Shown in pieces: positions 62,026 through 64,000 of a stretch of DNA of 64,000 nt (within the stretch, counting starts at the first letter, position 1; each line of letters opens with the position of its first letter). Source of the stretch: DAOVFN01 sp964484305 (lineage in GTDB: Archaea > Aenigmatarchaeota > Aenigmatarchaeia > QMZP01); contig CAZAEI010000003.1 in NCBI GenBank assembly GCA_964484305.1, positions 1-64,000 of the forward strand, read 5' to 3'. Both the position numbers and the translations under genes were made by a program. The notes below the pieces were generated by a model, which worked only from the letters and a program-made list of their open reading frames with translations, was not told the DNA's origin and made no database searches.

Positions 62026-64000
62026 ATGAAAAAACCACAAAGAAGAAAGGGAATGAAGGGCTTTGAAATAGGCATCAACATGATGGTCCTCACAGTCTTT
62101 GCTTTCATCGGCATAGGCCTTGCTTTTGTGGCATTCATTGCCACCACCGAATACTTCCCCGAACTCCAGGATTGGCTGCTCAACTTATTCAACGAAACCC
62201 TCACCCCGGATATGAAAGATAACTATGAGATTACCAAGGTCTCTATGCAGGCCCTGGTGTGCGCCATAAACACCGTAGCGACAGGGGAGGAATACACAGC
62301 AGACGGCTGCTCTAAATTCTATACCAGCACTCCCCCAAAAACCAGTGATGAGCCCGGATCGGTTTTTCCTAATATCCCTGATTCTCCTGTTGTACCAGAA
62401 TATGGGGCTGATACCCCGCCACAATATGATCCAGGTGTAGGCAACATGGTCTCCAAGGACTACAGTGACTTCATGACAGGCCTCGCAACCAGAGATACAC
62501 AAAAAAAACAAAAAACCGTGTTTACATGCAATCAAGGATACACTGAATGTACATTATACAACTTCAGGCTTCCCCAGGAATTTGGTGGCGTAAAAGGCAC
62601 AGCCGAAGAGTGGGTTAAAGGTTGTGGAGATCCGGACTTCCTTATGTACTGGCAGGAATTCCCAGAGGGTGAAGACCAATCATGGAACAGCTTCCGAACC
62701 TGGGCAGAAAACGTATATGATATAATCTTTGCGTGGTGGGGCGCGGGCAAAGTGTTTAGAATCGGTAAGGGCACTGCAAAGATCACGTTCCAATACACTG
62801 TAAAGAAGGGGATATATTCTGCTAAGGATGTTTATGCTAGAATAGTCTATAGGGATCCGCTCGAATATTTCGTTAAACATACACTAAATCAGAAATCGAG
62901 TGCAACACTAAAACAAGAACTGGGAAAAATCGGAGAAGAAATATTATCTAAAAAGCTAATGGGTAAAGAGATAGCCACTCTCGCAAAGCGCGGTATTGCA
63001 ATAACTCCATGGACGGTAGCGGCTGCTCTTATTGACAGCATCAATGCCAAATACAAGCAGTATACCAACTCAATTGTGTTGAAGATTCCCTTTAATGACC
63101 CAGAGAACAAATCACTCCAGCTTAACGGCGAACCCGTGTTTCTAAAGAACAAGAAAACGTCATTCTATATGGTCTCTCCCTGTGATGCAAACCTCAAGGT
63201 AGAGAGGGTTGTTGCAGAGTGCAACGCCAAAGAAACTAATAGTGGCAAAATCACTAGTTTTGCATACGACCTGACATCCGGTTCAATGAGATGCTATGAG
63301 CCGGATTTTGAAGATTACAAGGAGATTCCGGCTTCTGAAATTGAGTGCAGGAAAGACAAAAATATAGCAGAATACTTCCCTGGAGAGGATCCCACGATTC
63401 CAAGTATAATATCAGGTATTGAGGGAAAGGATGAGCTAAGGATATCAAATCTTGCCGAATCAAAGGACGTACTAAACATAAGGGACCCAATCCACGGTGT
63501 TACCTTCATTCTCGAGAAGAAAAGAGTTACAATTGAAGAGCCAACCGAAATAGGGTTTATTGAAAATGAAATTGATGCTTGGGAAATAACACGTATAACC
63601 TTTGAGAACACTGACGGATCAGAAAAGACATTCAATGTAGTTGACGGAAAAACAACAAACCCCGAATTCATCGACCTCGGTTACAGCGATCCACCGGAAT
63701 TGGGAAAATACATATTCAACTACATTGACCCAGAAAGTGGTCTAATCAAAATAGAAATAAAACCAGACAATTTCAATATAGAGTTCGATAGCTCAAAGAG
63801 CGACATTTCAGGCATCACAAGGGAGCGTGGCAAAAATCTTCAATGTACCTGTGAATACACAGGCCGATTTACCGATCACAAAGCAGTAGGGTTAACAGCA
63901 GACCAGATTATCTCTGAATGTGATGATTATGTCAGATCACATTATCTTGGCAGTTATAAAGGAGCCAGCGACCTCATGTTTTACGACTGCAATGAGGTGG
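62026..64000 (+). CDS. Large membrane-anchored extracytoplasmic protein, runs off the window
   Basis: Open to the end of the window (658 codons so far, no stop). Residues ~15-45 form a signal anchor; a second hydrophobic stretch near ~225-255 is possible. The rest is hydrophilic with scattered cysteines, for example QCTCEYTGR and CNQGYTEC, and beta-rich segments. GAGGCG lies upstream of ATG 62026. Third gene of the SLT operon, suggesting a surface or secretion apparatus. I do not recognise the family. Confidence 0.75.
   Translation, partial: MKKPQRRKGMKGFEIGINMMVLTVFAFIGIGLAFVAFIATTEYFPELQDWLLNLFNETLTPDMKDNYEITKVSMQALVCAINTVATGEEYTADGCSKFYTSTPPKTSDEPGSVFPNIPDSPVVPEYGADTPPQYDPGVGNMVSKDYSDFMTGLATRDTQKKQKTVFTCNQGYTECTLYNFRLPQEFGGVKGTAEEWVKGCGDPDFLMYWQEFPEGEDQSWNSFRTWAENVYDIIFAWWGAGKVFRIGKGTAKITFQYTVKKGIYSAKDVYARIVYRDPLEYFVKHTLNQKSSATLKQELGKIGEEILSKKLMGKEIATLAKRGIAITPWTVAAALIDSINAKYKQYTNSIVLKIPFNDPENKSLQLNGEPVFLKNKKTSFYMVSPCDANLKVERVVAECNAKETNSGKITSFAYDLTSGSMRCYEPDFEDYKEIPASEIECRKDKNIAEYFPGEDPTIPSIISGIEGKDELRISNLAESKDVLNIRDPIHGVTFILEKKRVTIEEPTEIGFIENEIDAWEITRITFENTDGSEKTFNVVDGKTTNPEFIDLGYSDPPELGKYIFNYIDPESGLIKIEIKPDNFNIEFDSSKSDISGITRERGKNLQCTCEYTGRFTDHKAVGLTADQIISECDDYVRSHYLGSYKGASDLMFYDCNEV

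Noticed and set aside
1..64000. CRISPR arrays, rRNA genes, transposases
   Set aside because: No regularly spaced direct repeats, rRNA signatures or transposase motifs were seen. The repeated units are short dispersed hairpins and tRNA fragments.

Overview
ORGANISM. The window is from an archaeon: nearly every gene has a TATA box about 25 nt upstream of a leaderless start or a GGTGAT-type ribosome binding site, and it carries archaeal ribosomal proteins, the proteasome and exosome genes, aIF5B, Orc1/Cdc6, G1P dehydrogenase and GGGP synthase. FtsZ plus SepF, a class III signal-peptide pilin, a bacterial-type MetK, a diversity-generating retroelement and tRNA genes packed with introns fit a DPANN-like or deep euryarchaeal lineage. 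I cannot resolve the phylum.

LAYOUT. 1-3.6 kb: pilin, Pth2, prefoldin alpha, a secreted protein and two gene-free stretches rich in inverted repeats. 3.8-5.5 kb: minus-strand eL18-uL13-uS9-uS10 operon. 5.5-8.6 kb: four tRNA genes (Leu-CAA, Gly-TCC, Pro-TGG, Thr-CGT) holding nine introns in my reading, around two HIT-like proteins. 8.5-10.4 kb: AT-rich islets (HEPN/MNT pair, small membrane protein, truncated pseudogene) bounded by copies of the tRNA-Thr 3' end. 10.5-18.2 kb: cupin, MazG/PEP-mobile fusion, apgM, then the psmA-SBDS-rrp4-rrp41-rrp42-eL43-rpoP-pfdB-UPF0147 superoperon. 18.4-31.7 kb: sepF, aCPSF1, psmB, a sugar-metabolism block (two six-hairpin glycosidases, GT4, MFS), ftsZ, rhomboid, acdB, purB. 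31.8-45 kb: purC, amrS, orc1/cdc6, serS, carAB, infB (aIF5B), Nudix. 45-50.6 kb: archaeosortase, secreted protein, RNase H-fold protein and a complete DGR (target with VR, TR, avd, RT). 50.6-64 kb: gatC, mre11, a second MFS, eL33, metK behind a LAGLIDADG gene, ftsY, ether-lipid genes and the start of a membrane operon with a lytic transglycosylase.

MAIN POINTS. (1) aIF5B is interrupted inside its P-loop by a 30-nt stretch with in-frame stops that folds as a textbook bulge-helix-bulge. Cutting at the canonical bulge positions restores GHVDHGKT exactly, so this looks like a protein-gene intron spliced by the tRNA endonuclease. (2) The tRNA genes have introns at 29/30, 37/38, the variable arm, 53/54 and 59/60, and the Pro 37/38 and Thr 59/60 introns are homologous, which implies movement between sites. 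(3) The DGR differs between TR and VR at 13 positions, all of them adenines in TR. (4) A hairpin family sits directly after the stop codons of three minus-strand genes, with further copies near promoters.
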